Shown piece after piece: positions 47,079-58,359 of a DNA stretch of 64,000 nucleotides (its first letter is position 1; each line of letters begins with the position of its first letter). The notes beneath the pieces are model-generated. The model was given only the letters and a program-made list of their open reading frames with translations, had not been told where the DNA came from and made no database searches. This stretch comes from Marinobacter sp. es.048 (lineage in GTDB: Bacteria > Pseudomonadota > Gammaproteobacteria > Pseudomonadales > Oleiphilaceae), in assembly GCF_900188435.1 (NCBI RefSeq), contig NZ_FYFA01000002.1, forward strand, positions 1,550,001 to 1,614,000, given 5' to 3'. The position numbers were made by a program, and so were the translations under genes.

Positions 47079-47810
47079 TCAGTTGGTGCGGTAAAACAAC
47101 AGGTCCCAGACACCGTGACCAAGGGTTTCACCGCGCTTTTCGAACTTGGTAATGGGACGGTCCTCAGGGCGCGGTGAATAGCCTCCGGATTCCTGGGTGT
47201 TGGCAAAACCCTCTGACTCGCTCATAACCTCAAGCATGTGCTCGGCGTAGTTCTCCCAGTCCGTCGCCAGGTGCAGGATTCCACCCACTCTGAGCTTGTG
47301 ACGAACCCGCTGGACAAACTCATGCTGGATCAACCGGCGCTTGTGATGCTTTTTCTTGTGCCAGGGATCCGGGAAAAACACCATCATGCGATCCAGACAG
47401 GCGTCCGGCAGGCAGAGATCAATCACATCGTTGGCATCGATACTGTAAATCCGGACGTTTTCCAGACCACGATCCTCGATTTCCTTGAGCAGTGCACCAA
47501 CACCGGGCTGATGAACTTCAACCCCGATAAAATCCTGCTCGGGAGCCGCCTCGGCCATTTCGGCCAGGGACCGGCCCATGCCGAAACCGATTTCCAGGTT
47601 AAGCATGTTGTCGCGGCCAAAGACCTCCCGTGGATCAATCATTCCGTCCTCACGGGTCAGGCCGTACTTCGGCCAGCTCCGCTCGAACGCCTTTTTCTGG
47701 CCCTCCGTCATCCGGCCCTGGCGTAGAACGAAGCTACGCACACCACGACGGGTGGTGACCGGCGAATCAGCGGCGTCTTTGGGATCTTGCGGTTCTTTCT
47801 GGTCTGTCAT
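47079..47810 (-). CDS. trmB: tRNA (guanine-N7)-methyltransferase
   Basis: The 243-residue enzyme methylates G46 of tRNAs. It has [15 protein letters not shown] and [18 protein letters not shown], both diagnostic. ATG 47810 follows AAGGAT; a TTG two codons upstream is less likely. It converges on the membrane protein gene. Confidence 0.96.
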   Translation of the reverse strand: MTDQKEPQDPKDAADSPVTTRRGVRSFVLRQGRMTEGQKKAFERSWPKYGLTREDGMIDPREVFGRDNMLNLEIGFGMGRSLAEMAEAAPEQDFIGVEVHQPGVGALLKEIEDRGLENVRIYSIDANDVIDLCLPDACLDRMMVFFPDPWHKKKHHKRRLIQHEFVQRVRHKLRVGGILHLATDWENYAEHMLEVMSESEGFANTQESGGYSPRPEDRPITKFEKRGETLGHGVWDLLFYRTN

Positions 47811-47882
47811 CTGCAATCCTTAACCGCAGGCAGCGGGTTATGTTTAACGGGATTTGCCACTAGTTTACCAGAGTGTTCCGGC

Positions 47883-49415
47883 TCAGGCGGAGACCACCGA
47901 GTTGCGACCCTGTTGTCGGTCCAGTTGCCGATAGCCCAGCGCTTCAACCAGATGGCTTTGCCGCAGCTTCTCGCAGCCTTCCAGATCCGCCAGCGTTCTG
48001 GCCACCCGAAGAATACGATGCAACGCCCTGGCCGAAAGCCCCAGCTTCTCCATGGCACCGGTAAGCAGTCGCTCACCCTGTTGGTCCAGTCGGCATGCAG
48101 CCTGCAATTCACACCCGGACAGCGCGGCATTCAGGTAACCCCGCTCTGATTGACGGGATCTGGCAGCCCGAACACGCTCCCGGACCGTGGCGCTGGTCTC
48201 GCCATCCCCACCCTGGCGCATCAGTATGTCGCCGCCCTGCACCGGCACCTCAACGTGCAGATCAAACCTGTCGAGCAACGGCCCGGAGATCTTCGACCGG
48301 TAGCGGGTAACCTGTTGCGGCGTGCACTGGCACTCGATGGTGGGATGACCACTGTAGCCACAGGGGCACGGGTTCATTGCGCCAACGACCTGAAAACGCG
48401 CCGGAAAATTCACCTGCCGCGCCGCCCGGCTGATCGAGATTTCCCCGGTTTCCATCGGTTCCCGGAGCACTTCCAGCACCCGCCGCTCAAACTCCGGCAA
48501 CTCGTCGAGGAAAAGTACGCCCCGGTGCGCCAGGGAGATCTCCCCCGGCCTCGGGCTGCTGCCACCGCCGACCAGCGCAACTGCTGACGCGGTATGATGA
48601 GGCGCTCGAAAAGGCGGCTGGCGCCAGCCCCCGGCCCGAACCGGCAGCCCGGCCACTGAATGCACGCTCGCCACTTCCATGGCTGCAGCATCATCAAGCC
48701 CGGGCAGGATTCCGGGCAGGCGACTGGCGAGCATGCTCTTCCCGGTTCCCGGGGGACCGAAGAACAAAAGATTGTGACCGCCCGCTGCAGCCACCTCCAG
48801 CGTTCGGCGCGGCACCTGCTGGCCGCGGACATCCGACAGATCGGGCACGTCACGGTTGCCGTCCGGCGCTTCCTCCAGGGGAGACCCTGGCACCGGCACA
48901 AGACGGGCACGGTCACTCAGATGTTCGCACACGGTCAGCAGGTGACCGGCGGCCAGAAGATCACCCTGGCTTGCCAGTGCCGCTTCCTCGGAGTTGGCGT
49001 GGGGAGCCAGCAAGGCCCGACCATCCTCCCGTGCGGCCAACACGGCCGGCAGAACACCTTTCAGAGGGCGCAGTGCACCATCAAGGGACAATTCGCCGAC
49101 GAATTCGCAATCGGAAAGGCTGTCGACCGGGATCTGCCCAGACGCTGCCAGAATGCCCAGAGCGATGGGCAGATCGAACCGACCACCCTCTTTTGGCAGA
49201 TCAGCGGGGGCGAGATTGATGGTAATTCTTCGGGCGGGAAATTCGAAACCGGCATTAAGAAGCGCGCTTCGGACGCGCTCTTTGCTCTCCCTTACACCGG
49301 TTTCCGGCAAGCCCACGATCGAGAGCGCGGGCAAGCCGCCCGAGAGATGGACTTCAACGGTAACGGCAGGCGCTGACACGCCAATGGCGGCGCGAGAATG
49401 AACAATAGCAAGCAT
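47883..49415 (-). CDS. comM: YifB/ComM family Mg-chelatase-like AAA ATPase
   Basis: A 510-residue hexameric branch-migration helicase for natural transformation (ComM). Domain order is ChlI-like N-terminus (LPALSIVGLPETGVRESKERV), AAA+ with Walker A GPPGTGKSMLASRLPG, and a C-terminal lid (SARALHRILRVARTLADLEG). MLAIVHSR at 49415 is the family start. ubiK lies upstream on the same strand. Confidence 0.94.
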   Translation of the reverse strand: MLAIVHSRAAIGVSAPAVTVEVHLSGGLPALSIVGLPETGVRESKERVRSALLNAGFEFPARRITINLAPADLPKEGGRFDLPIALGILAASGQIPVDSLSDCEFVGELSLDGALRPLKGVLPAVLAAREDGRALLAPHANSEEAALASQGDLLAAGHLLTVCEHLSDRARLVPVPGSPLEEAPDGNRDVPDLSDVRGQQVPRRTLEVAAAGGHNLLFFGPPGTGKSMLASRLPGILPGLDDAAAMEVASVHSVAGLPVRAGGWRQPPFRAPHHTASAVALVGGGSSPRPGEISLAHRGVLFLDELPEFERRVLEVLREPMETGEISISRAARQVNFPARFQVVGAMNPCPCGYSGHPTIECQCTPQQVTRYRSKISGPLLDRFDLHVEVPVQGGDILMRQGGDGETSATVRERVRAARSRQSERGYLNAALSGCELQAACRLDQQGERLLTGAMEKLGLSARALHRILRVARTLADLEGCEKLRQSHLVEALGYRQLDRQQGRNSVVSA

Positions 49416-49478
49416 GACAACCATCCATGGTAATAACCGAATATGTTTGCCCGGCATCCTGCCAGGCGTGTCCGGGAT

Positions 49479-49733
49479 TTATTGTTTCTGCAGGGAATTT
49501 TCCAGTTCGGCCACCCGCTTCTCGAGGGCATCCACCTTTTCACGGGTCTTTAGCAGGACGGCCTGCTGGGCGTCAAACTCCTCCCGGGTTACCAACTCCA
49601 GGCGAGACAAAACGGCCATCACGGTGGCCCGGGCCTGGGTTTCAAAATCTTCCCGTGCAGCGCGGGCCATGTCTGGAACAAACTGGCCGAACTGGCCCTG
49701 CAGCTGAGAAAAAATATCCTGTGGACCTTTCAC
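49479..49733 (-). CDS. ubiK: ubiquinone biosynthesis accessory factor UbiK (BMFP family)
   Basis: An 84-residue helical protein: amphipathic N-terminal half (DIFSQLQGQFGQFVPDMAR) and a C-terminal coiled coil (LEKRVAELENSLQKQ) that trimerises. It helps assemble the aerobic ubiquinone complex. Located between comM and the divergent glnK, as in other gammaproteobacteria. Confidence 0.9.
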   Translation of the reverse strand: MKGPQDIFSQLQGQFGQFVPDMARAAREDFETQARATVMAVLSRLELVTREEFDAQQAVLLKTREKVDALEKRVAELENSLQKQ

Positions 49734-49847
49734 ACGTCACCTCACAAATTCCTGAAATATCCGGCTTCGACTAAAAGACAGGGCCGGTTGCCGGTTAGCG
49801 GGAGTGTATCACACCGCAGCCCCTGCCATACTGTAGGTGGTCGACCC

Positions 49848-50002
49848 TATAATAAGTGGCGAAGGGTCAGGGAGCCCGCTCCAAATTGGCTCACTGGCCG
49901 GCTACCCGCTCTATTTTGGTGCACAAGTTTGCGCCATTCTGGTACGCGGATATCGTAGCCTACTGTTTTTTAACTATTTTTTTGCGTTGGCATACACGAT
50001 GC
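49848..50002 (+). promoter_or_regulatory. glnK-amtB control region: NtrC-like sites and sigma-54 promoter
   Basis: The gap 49734-50114 carries several signals. TGGCATACACGATGC (49988-50002) has the exact GG-N10-GC spacing of a sigma-54 promoter. Upstream, CGCTCT-N5-GGTGCA (49907-49923) and TGCGCC-N5-GGTACG (49930-49946) resemble the NtrC dyad TGCAC-N-GGTGCA, 23 bp apart. A perfect TATAAT (49848-49853) could give a second, sigma-70 start. Nitrogen control of glnK-amtB by NtrC is known in proteobacteria; the sites here are inferred. Confidence 0.6.
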
Positions 50003-50090
50003 TAAAGCTCTCGTACGCAATCCGCACAATTGGTGTGCGAGGTGGCAGCATCCCGAGCTCAACAACCGGCCGACGGGCTCTCACTGTTGA

Positions 50091-50453
<363 letters not shown>

Positions 50454-50526
50454 ACCAGCTCTGATTTTTCGAACAGCCAACGCAAAAAAATTTATAACCT
50501 GAAAAGCCTCGTGCGGAGGGCTTCAT

Positions 50527-51810
50527 ATGGAAAGCAATCTTAATCACATTTTTGAACTCCAGTATGCGCTGGATACCTTTTACTTCCTGATTTGCGGTGC
50601 CCTGGTCATGTGGATGGCCGCTGGCTTTGCCATGCTGGAAGCCGGCCTGGTGCGTGCCAAGAACACCACCGAGATCCTGACCAAGAACGTGGCCCTGTTT
50701 GCGGTCGCCTGTACCATGTACCTGATTGTCGGCTACGACATCATGTACGACGGCGGTATCTTCCTGAGCGGTGTAACGACTGTTGCCGAGATGGACGACG
50801 CAGCGATTGCGGGCGTTATTGCAGCCTCCACTGAAGCCGGCTTCGGCGACATGGGCGAATACAGCGGCGCTTCTGACTTCTTCTTCCAGGTTGTCTTCGT
50901 TGCAACTGCCATGTCCATCGTCTCCGGTGCTGTGGCTGAGCGTATGAAGCTCTGGGCCTTCCTGGGCTTCGCCGTTGTTATGTGTGGTTTCATCTACCCG
51001 ATGCAGGGTTCCTGGACCTGGAACGGCGACGCGGTATTCGGCATGTACGAGCTGAGCTACAGCGACTACGCCGGTTCCGGTATTGTTCACATGGCCGGTG
51101 CAGCAGCAGCCCTGGCAGGTGTGATCCTGCTCGGTGCCCGTAAAGGTAAATACGGCGCCAAAGGTGAAATCCGCGCGTTCCCGGGCGCCAACCTGCCCCT
51201 GGCAACTCTTGGTACCTTCATCCTGTGGATGGGCTGGTTCGGCTTCAACGGTGGCTCTACCCTGAAGCTGGGTGGTATCGGTGTCGCCAACGAAGTTGCC
51301 AACGTGTTCCTGAACACCAACGCAGCCGCAGCTGGTGGCCTGATTGCTGCCCTGATCGTGGCGCGCCTGATGTTCGGCAAGGCCGACCTGACCATGGCCC
51401 TGAACGGTGCCCTGGCCGGCCTGGTTGCGATCACGGCTGAGCCGGCGGATCCTTCACCTCTGCTGGCCGTCATCATTGGCGCTATCGGTGGCACCCTGGT
51501 GGTCTTCTCCATCGTTACCATGGACAAGCTGCGCATTGACGATCCGGTCGGTGCCATCTCTGTACACGGTGTTGTGGGCATCTGGGGTATCTTCGCGGTC
51601 CTCCTGTCCGACGCAGACGCCACCTTTATGGGTCAGCTGGTCGGCATGCTCACCATCTTCATCTGGGTGTTCGTAACCAGCCTCATCGTCTGGGGTATTC
51701 TGAAAGCCGTCATGGGTATCAGGGTCTCGGAAGAAGACGAGTACGAAGGTGTGGATCTGTCCGAGTGTGGTATGGAAGCCTATCCGGAGTTCGTCAGCGG
51801 CAAGCAGTAA
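50527..51810 (+). CDS. amtB: ammonium transporter AmtB
   Basis: A 427-residue membrane channel of 11 helices for NH4+/NH3 uptake. The twin-His pore residues are in GIVHMAGA and VHGVVGIWG; FRNTA/NTT segment EAGLVRAKNTTEI is normal. Paired with glnK, which regulates it. Confidence 0.96.
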   Translation: MESNLNHIFELQYALDTFYFLICGALVMWMAAGFAMLEAGLVRAKNTTEILTKNVALFAVACTMYLIVGYDIMYDGGIFLSGVTTVAEMDDAAIAGVIAASTEAGFGDMGEYSGASDFFFQVVFVATAMSIVSGAVAERMKLWAFLGFAVVMCGFIYPMQGSWTWNGDAVFGMYELSYSDYAGSGIVHMAGAAAALAGVILLGARKGKYGAKGEIRAFPGANLPLATLGTFILWMGWFGFNGGSTLKLGGIGVANEVANVFLNTNAAAAGGLIAALIVARLMFGKADLTMALNGALAGLVAITAEPADPSPLLAVIIGAIGGTLVVFSIVTMDKLRIDDPVGAISVHGVVGIWGIFAVLLSDADATFMGQLVGMLTIFIWVFVTSLIVWGILKAVMGIRVSEEDEYEGVDLSECGMEAYPEFVSGKQ

Positions 51811-51828
51811 ACGCTGAAACTGCAAATG

Positions 51829-51859
51829 AAAAAGGGGCGCCAATTGGCGCCCCTTTTTT
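51829..51859. terminator. bidirectional intrinsic terminator between amtB and speE
   Basis: A near-perfect palindrome AAAAAGGGGCGCCAA/TTGGCGCCCCTTTTTT works on both strands for the convergent genes. Confidence 0.92.
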
Positions 51860-51876
51860 GTCTCTCAGAGTTTCCC

Positions 51877-52758
51877 CTAACCTTCTTCCGGACGAACCTC
51901 GTCCTCAAGGGCATCAACCATGAACTGCGGCATCGCCAGCGCACCACGATGCACACCGGCATTGTAGTAGCGGGTTACGAACGGGCGATTGTTGGCATCT
52001 TCCTCTCGGAAGTACTTGATCGGATTCTCCTTGCTCGCCATGGTGCAACTCCACCAGCCCGTCGGATAAACCGGCTGCGGGAATGGCAGGGTTTGCACAT
52101 GCTCGAACCCGGCCTTGCGCATGTCCTCGTGAATACCCTTGATGATGCTCTCGGTGTGCAGCAGCGGCGATTCACTCTGCTGGACAATAATGCCACCCTC
52201 GCGCAACGCCAGCATGGCATCCCGGTAAAAATCCAGGGCAAACAGGCCTTCGGCCGGGCCAACCGGGTCTGTGCTGTCGATGATGATGAGGTCGACACTG
52301 TTTGGCTCAATGTCCCGCATCCACTGAATGCCGTCCCCGAAGAAGAAGTTGGCGCGTGGGTCACTGTTGGCCTCGCACAGCTCCGGGAAATACTTTTCTG
52401 ACATTCGGGTTACCCGCTCGTCGATTTCCACCTGCCAGGCTTCCTCAACGCCAGGGTGTTTAAGTACCTCTTTCAAGGTGCCACAGTCACCGCCGCCAAT
52501 AATCACCACCTTTTTGGGGTCCCGGTGAGTAAACAGAGCCGGATGAGTCATCATCTCGTGGTACAGGAAGTTGTCGCGGGTGGTCAGCATCACGCAGCCA
52601 TCCAGAACCATCAGGTTGCCAAAGGTCTCGGTCTGGTAAATTTCCAGTTTCTGGAACGGTGTCTGCTCCTCGTGGAGCTTCTTTTTCACCTGCAGGGAGA
52701 ACGCGGTCCCCTGATCCTGGAATACCTCGGTAAACCAGCCGTCATTGAGTGCTGTCAT
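51877..52758 (-). CDS. speE: spermidine synthase
   Basis: The 293-residue aminopropyltransferase makes spermidine from putrescine. It shows the family's VVIIGGGDCGTLKEVLKH and DLIIIDSTDPVGPAEGLF and QSESPLLH. Start MTALNDGWF at 52758 follows GGGAGG; the longer frame is not supported. Divergent from speA, so polyamine genes sit together. Confidence 0.95.
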   Translation of the reverse strand: MTALNDGWFTEVFQDQGTAFSLQVKKKLHEEQTPFQKLEIYQTETFGNLMVLDGCVMLTTRDNFLYHEMMTHPALFTHRDPKKVVIIGGGDCGTLKEVLKHPGVEEAWQVEIDERVTRMSEKYFPELCEANSDPRANFFFGDGIQWMRDIEPNSVDLIIIDSTDPVGPAEGLFALDFYRDAMLALREGGIIVQQSESPLLHTESIIKGIHEDMRKAGFEHVQTLPFPQPVYPTGWWSCTMASKENPIKYFREEDANNRPFVTRYYNAGVHRGALAMPQFMVDALEDEVRPEEG

Positions 52759-52935
52759 GTCTTGCCTCCCGCTGTGGGCCATGGGCTGAATCAAAGAGGC
52801 GTATTGTAGGGACGCCCCATCGTGAGCTAAAGCGATAATCGCGGTAATGGCCACGTATTTTCCGCACCCGGTGCTTTTAGCCCGGGGTGGGAATCCATAC
52901 AATGGCGGCCAGTGTTTCCTGACAGGATAGCAAGC

Positions 52936-54846
<1,911 letters not shown>

Positions 54847-54852
54847 GCCGAA

Positions 54853-55890
54853 TCAGTACTTCTGGTGCTCCCGACGCCAAGCGCTGGGAGCCACCCCTTC
54901 CCATTTTCGGAAAGCCCGGCCAAAGTTGGAGGGGTCGCTATAGCCCAGAGCGTCGGCAATCTCATCAATGGTCAGCTCATTGCGGCGCAGCAATTCAAGG
55001 GCTCGGCGGTGGCGAATGGAATCTTGCAGTTGCTGGAATCGCACCCCTTCGGATGCCAATTGCCTGCGTAACGTCCTGGCGGACATTTTCAGGCGTTCCG
55101 CCATATCCTCCAGCGACGGTAACCGCTGACTTCGCCTGGTCTCCAGCAGGCGCACCACCCGATCTGAAACCGACGCAGAACCCTCGATGAATCGCATTTC
55201 CTCCTGGCACTGGGCCTCCGCAATGCGGCGGGTCACCGGATTCGACAATGACATGGGGGAGTCGAGAAAAACCCGCTTGAACCGCAGCTGGTTCACACCG
55301 CTGTCAAACGAAATCTGGCTTCCAAACAGCTGTCGATAGGCCAAGACATCGTCAGGCTCCGGAAAATCCAGCAGGCATCGCCCGCCATCCAGCAGCCGAT
55401 GGCCCAAAAGCAGGAGATTCACATCCATCAGTGAAGCCATCACCACATCAACATTGAACCGGTACAGGTCCTCAATGCTGTGCGCCAGATCCAGCTGGAT
55501 CACGGCCTCATGATCCTCCACGAAAAACGACAGGCTCATGTAGGCAAAACGGATCTGGAAATATTTGATCAACACCGTGAGCGCCTGCTCAAGTGTGTCG
55601 CAGCTGATGGCAGCCTGGGCCAGAGAACCATGGGTGGTGAATTTCAGCCGCTTTCCGAATTCGAGCCCAAGGGCAGGATCACCACTCTGGACAAGAGTTT
55701 CGCGGCACAGCGCACTGAACTGTTCGACGGTAATGAAATTGTCCGGATGACCAAGCATGGATGGACGGATACCGGAAGCCGACAATAGCCGGAACCGCTG
55801 CAGGCCACGATCCTCCGCCAACTGGCAGAGGATATCCGCATAGTGCGCCCGGATAACGGGCAGGTTTCCGGTAAAGCCGGGAGCATTCAT
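54853..55890 (-). CDS. AraC-family transcriptional regulator
   Basis: A 345-residue regulator with an N-terminal Arabinose_bd domain (residues about 15-190, DRGLQRFRLLSASGI; PALGLEFGKRLKFTTHGSLAQ) and a C-terminal double HTH (about 250-340, MAERLKMSARTLRRQLASEG; IADALGYSDPSNFGRAFRKW). The target is unknown. It converges on speA, 6 bases away. Confidence 0.9.
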   Translation of the reverse strand: MNAPGFTGNLPVIRAHYADILCQLAEDRGLQRFRLLSASGIRPSMLGHPDNFITVEQFSALCRETLVQSGDPALGLEFGKRLKFTTHGSLAQAAISCDTLEQALTVLIKYFQIRFAYMSLSFFVEDHEAVIQLDLAHSIEDLYRFNVDVVMASLMDVNLLLLGHRLLDGGRCLLDFPEPDDVLAYRQLFGSQISFDSGVNQLRFKRVFLDSPMSLSNPVTRRIAEAQCQEEMRFIEGSASVSDRVVRLLETRRSQRLPSLEDMAERLKMSARTLRRQLASEGVRFQQLQDSIRHRRALELLRRNELTIDEIADALGYSDPSNFGRAFRKWEGVAPSAWRREHQKY

Positions 55891-56019
55891 GAAGGTGGTT
55901 GTCGTCCGGAGTCGATTTATTGCTCAGACTAGACCGCTCTGCCGATTCCGGCAATCACCTGCGAGACGATCAAAAACCGTCGCTGATGCCAGCTTTCTGC
56001 GTTTTCTTTCCACACAGGC

Positions 56020-56048
56020 TGATCCACCTGATTCAACGATCCGTAAAA
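56020..56048 (+). promoter_or_regulatory. RpoE/ChrR-type ECF promoter of the sigma gene
   Basis: TGATCC (56020-56025), an 18-base spacer, then TAAAA (56044-56048). This matches the known Rhodobacter RpoE promoter form TGATCC-N18-TAAGA and fits autoregulation of the downstream sigma factor. Confidence 0.65.
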
Positions 56049-56130
56049 CTAGGCACTGACAAACCCGGGACGAGTGCATAGAATGATGACCAGAACAAGC
56101 TCAAATCATGCGACTGTCAAGGAGCGTCCG

Positions 56131-56730
56131 GTGACCACACTGGATCAAAAGCCAGCAAGTTCCGAGGGCCGGAAAGACCCCTGGAGCCAGATGCTGCAGA
56201 AGGTGGGCAAGCACCAGGATCGTGAAGCGTATCACGCGCTGTTCGAGCATTTTGGCCCGCAAATCAAGTACTACGCCATGGCCAACGGCCTGGCAAGCCA
56301 CGCGGAAGAGCTCGTGCAGGAAGTTTTCGTGTCGATCTGGAGGCGTTCCTGTCTCTATGACTGGCGCAAGGCAGCCGCATCCACCTGGATTTTTACGATC
56401 GCCCGGAACCAGCGCATCGATATGCTGAGAAAGATGCAGCGTACCAGTGCTGAAATGCCGATTGAGACAGAAGATCTTTGGCAGATCCCGGGTGAAAATG
56501 AAAACGAACCGGTCACCTCGCTGCACCGTCTGATGTCCGAGAGGCGGATCAGGGAATCCCTGAGTCATCTTCCGGAAGAACAGATCACGGTTATTGCCAA
56601 GGTCTACATGGAGAACAAGTCCCACCAGATGGTTGCGGACGAGTTAGACATCCCGCTTGGCACCGTGAAAAGCCGGGTTCGCCTGGCATTGAATAAACTG
56701 AAAGTGATTTTGCAGGACCAGAACGTATGA
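56131..56730 (+). CDS. rpoE: ECF sigma factor, RpoE/ChrR-paired type
   Basis: A 199-residue sigma-70 family factor from GTG 56131, which has AAGGAG six bases upstream; ATG 56083 is an alternative. Region 2 (EELVQEVFVSIWRRSCLYDW; TWIFTIARNQRIDMLRK) and region 4 (LSHLPEEQITVIAKVYMEN; IPLGTVKSRVRLALNKLK) are complete. With the ChrR-type anti-sigma gene overlapping by ATGA it forms the singlet-oxygen response pair known from Rhodobacter. Confidence 0.93.
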   Translation: MTTLDQKPASSEGRKDPWSQMLQKVGKHQDREAYHALFEHFGPQIKYYAMANGLASHAEELVQEVFVSIWRRSCLYDWRKAAASTWIFTIARNQRIDMLRKMQRTSAEMPIETEDLWQIPGENENEPVTSLHRLMSERRIRESLSHLPEEQITVIAKVYMENKSHQMVADELDIPLGTVKSRVRLALNKLKVILQDQNV

Positions 56731-57365
56731 CACGGCATCATCCCGACAGTTTGAGCCTGATGGAGTACAGCGCAGGTAACCTGAGCGAGCCCCATGCTCT
56801 GTGCATCAAGCTCCACCTGGACAAATGTTCCCACTGCCGTAGCCGTGTGGACACGCTTGATAGTCTTGGTGCTGTGATGATGGAGCAGCAGCCAAAGGTA
56901 ACTGTTTCTGAAAGCATGTTTGACAGCATCCTTTCAAGAATCGATAGCGAACCATCAGCTGAATCGGCGGCCCCGGCGGTTCCCAGGGTTAGCGCCCTTC
57001 AAAGACTGCTGGGCGAGGATTTGAACAGCCTGCCCTGGAAGCGCCAACTGGGTGACGTGAGCGTCCTGGACATTACTGACCGGTTCCCCGGACAGAAAGA
57101 GCAGGTTGTGCTGCAGAAGCTGGCCGCAGGCGGTAAGGCACCTGCCCACACTCACCGTGGTGAAGAAACAACGATAGTCCTTCAGGGCGCCTTTGCCGAC
57201 CAGAAAGGGGTGTTCAATCAATGGGATTTTGTAGTCCTGAACGACGAGGATGAGCACAAGCCTGTGGCGGTTGGTTGTGAAGACTGCATCACGCTATCCG
57301 TGCTGAGTGCCCCAGTGAAGCTCACCGGCACCTTTACCCGGATGCTCAACCCGTTTCTTCGATAA
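56727..57365 (+). CDS. chrR: ChrR-type zinc anti-sigma factor with cupin
   Basis: The 212-residue protein holds the sigma factor inactive until singlet oxygen appears. The N-terminal zinc site H5, H30, C34, C37 has the same spacing as ChrR. The C-terminal cupin (about 105-200) carries H-x-H and E ligands in APAHTHRGEETTIVLQG. Overlaps the sigma gene by 4 bases. Confidence 0.92.
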   Translation: MTRHHPDSLSLMEYSAGNLSEPHALCIKLHLDKCSHCRSRVDTLDSLGAVMMEQQPKVTVSESMFDSILSRIDSEPSAESAAPAVPRVSALQRLLGEDLNSLPWKRQLGDVSVLDITDRFPGQKEQVVLQKLAAGGKAPAHTHRGEETTIVLQGAFADQKGVFNQWDFVVLNDEDEHKPVAVGCEDCITLSVLSAPVKLTGTFTRMLNPFLR

Positions 57366-57385
57366 CAAGTTCAGCTGAATAACGG

Positions 57386-57425
57386 CTATAGAAAGGGGGC
57401 GATCACGATCGCCCCCTTTCTATAG
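57386..57425. terminator. bidirectional intrinsic terminator
   Basis: An 18-bp perfect stem around a 4-base loop (centre 57404-57407) between the convergent chrR and SDR genes. Confidence 0.9.
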
Positions 57426-57446
57426 CAGAGTTGAAAAGCGTTCACA

Positions 57447-58190
57447 CTACCAGGGCAATTCAGAACCATCCCAGCTGAGGAATCGTCCGTTGTCGCCCTG
57501 CCCCAGTCCATCGACCACTTTCAGAAGATTGGCGGCGGTTTCCGCCGGAGTATGCACTTTCAGCTTGGCAAGGGATTGACTGAATGGTTCGCTCAACGCC
57601 GATTCGGTCGTGCCCGGATGCAGGGACACGCAGGCAATCGGTTTGCAGCGGCGCGGCAACTCAATGGACATATTGCGCACCAGCATATTCAGAGCCGCCT
57701 TCGAGCTGCGATAGGCGTACCAGCCACCAAATCCGTTATCGGTGATCGATCCGACCTTGGCGGAGATGGCCACTACCCGCTTGAACTCCCGATGCCGCAG
57801 CCATGGTAATAACGCCTGAGCCAGCAATCCGAAACCGGTTGCATTGACAGCAAACGCACGCGCCATACTCTGCGGATCGAGGTCTTCAAGCCGCTTCTCC
57901 GGGAACATATCCGGCCCATGAAGCAGCCCGGCGGCATAGATAAAGCTATCAATGCCCTCCTCCCTGTTTAGCAGCGATTCCAGTGCCTCGGCAATCGCAC
58001 CGGGCGCGGCACTGCTTTCCGCATCCCAGGGCAGCATGGTGCTGCGCTGATGGCTGCGCAAGGCGTCCGGCGCATTCTCCGGGTCGCGGCACAACCCGAT
58101 CACCCTGGTTTGCGAATCACGCTCAAGCAACCGACTCGCCAAAGCGCCACCGATCGCGCCGGAAACTCCGGCTATCACCACTTGTTTCAT
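57447..58190 (-). CDS. short-chain dehydrogenase/reductase
   Basis: A 247-residue SDR with cofactor loop GVSGAIGGALASRL, NNAG-like IYAAGLLHG, and the active-site YAYRSSKAALN. Similar to CsgA/C-factor-like SDR proteins that sit next to ECF sigma/ChrR genes in marine gammaproteobacteria. Substrate unknown. Confidence 0.85.
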   Translation of the reverse strand: MKQVVIAGVSGAIGGALASRLLERDSQTRVIGLCRDPENAPDALRSHQRSTMLPWDAESSAAPGAIAEALESLLNREEGIDSFIYAAGLLHGPDMFPEKRLEDLDPQSMARAFAVNATGFGLLAQALLPWLRHREFKRVVAISAKVGSITDNGFGGWYAYRSSKAALNMLVRNMSIELPRRCKPIACVSLHPGTTESALSEPFSQSLAKLKVHTPAETAANLLKVVDGLGQGDNGRFLSWDGSELPW

Positions 58191-58359
58191 TTAAGACCTC
58201 CTTAATTCAGAGGACATACGAAAATTCTATCGTCCAGACTGCTGAAACGGTGAACCAGCCTATTAAAACGGGCGTATGAATCCAGTATTCAAACCATCTT
58301 CGGAGCTCTGCCGAGTTTCGCAGAGCTCCAGTTAAAACGGCGCACCTAGGAGAGTATCG

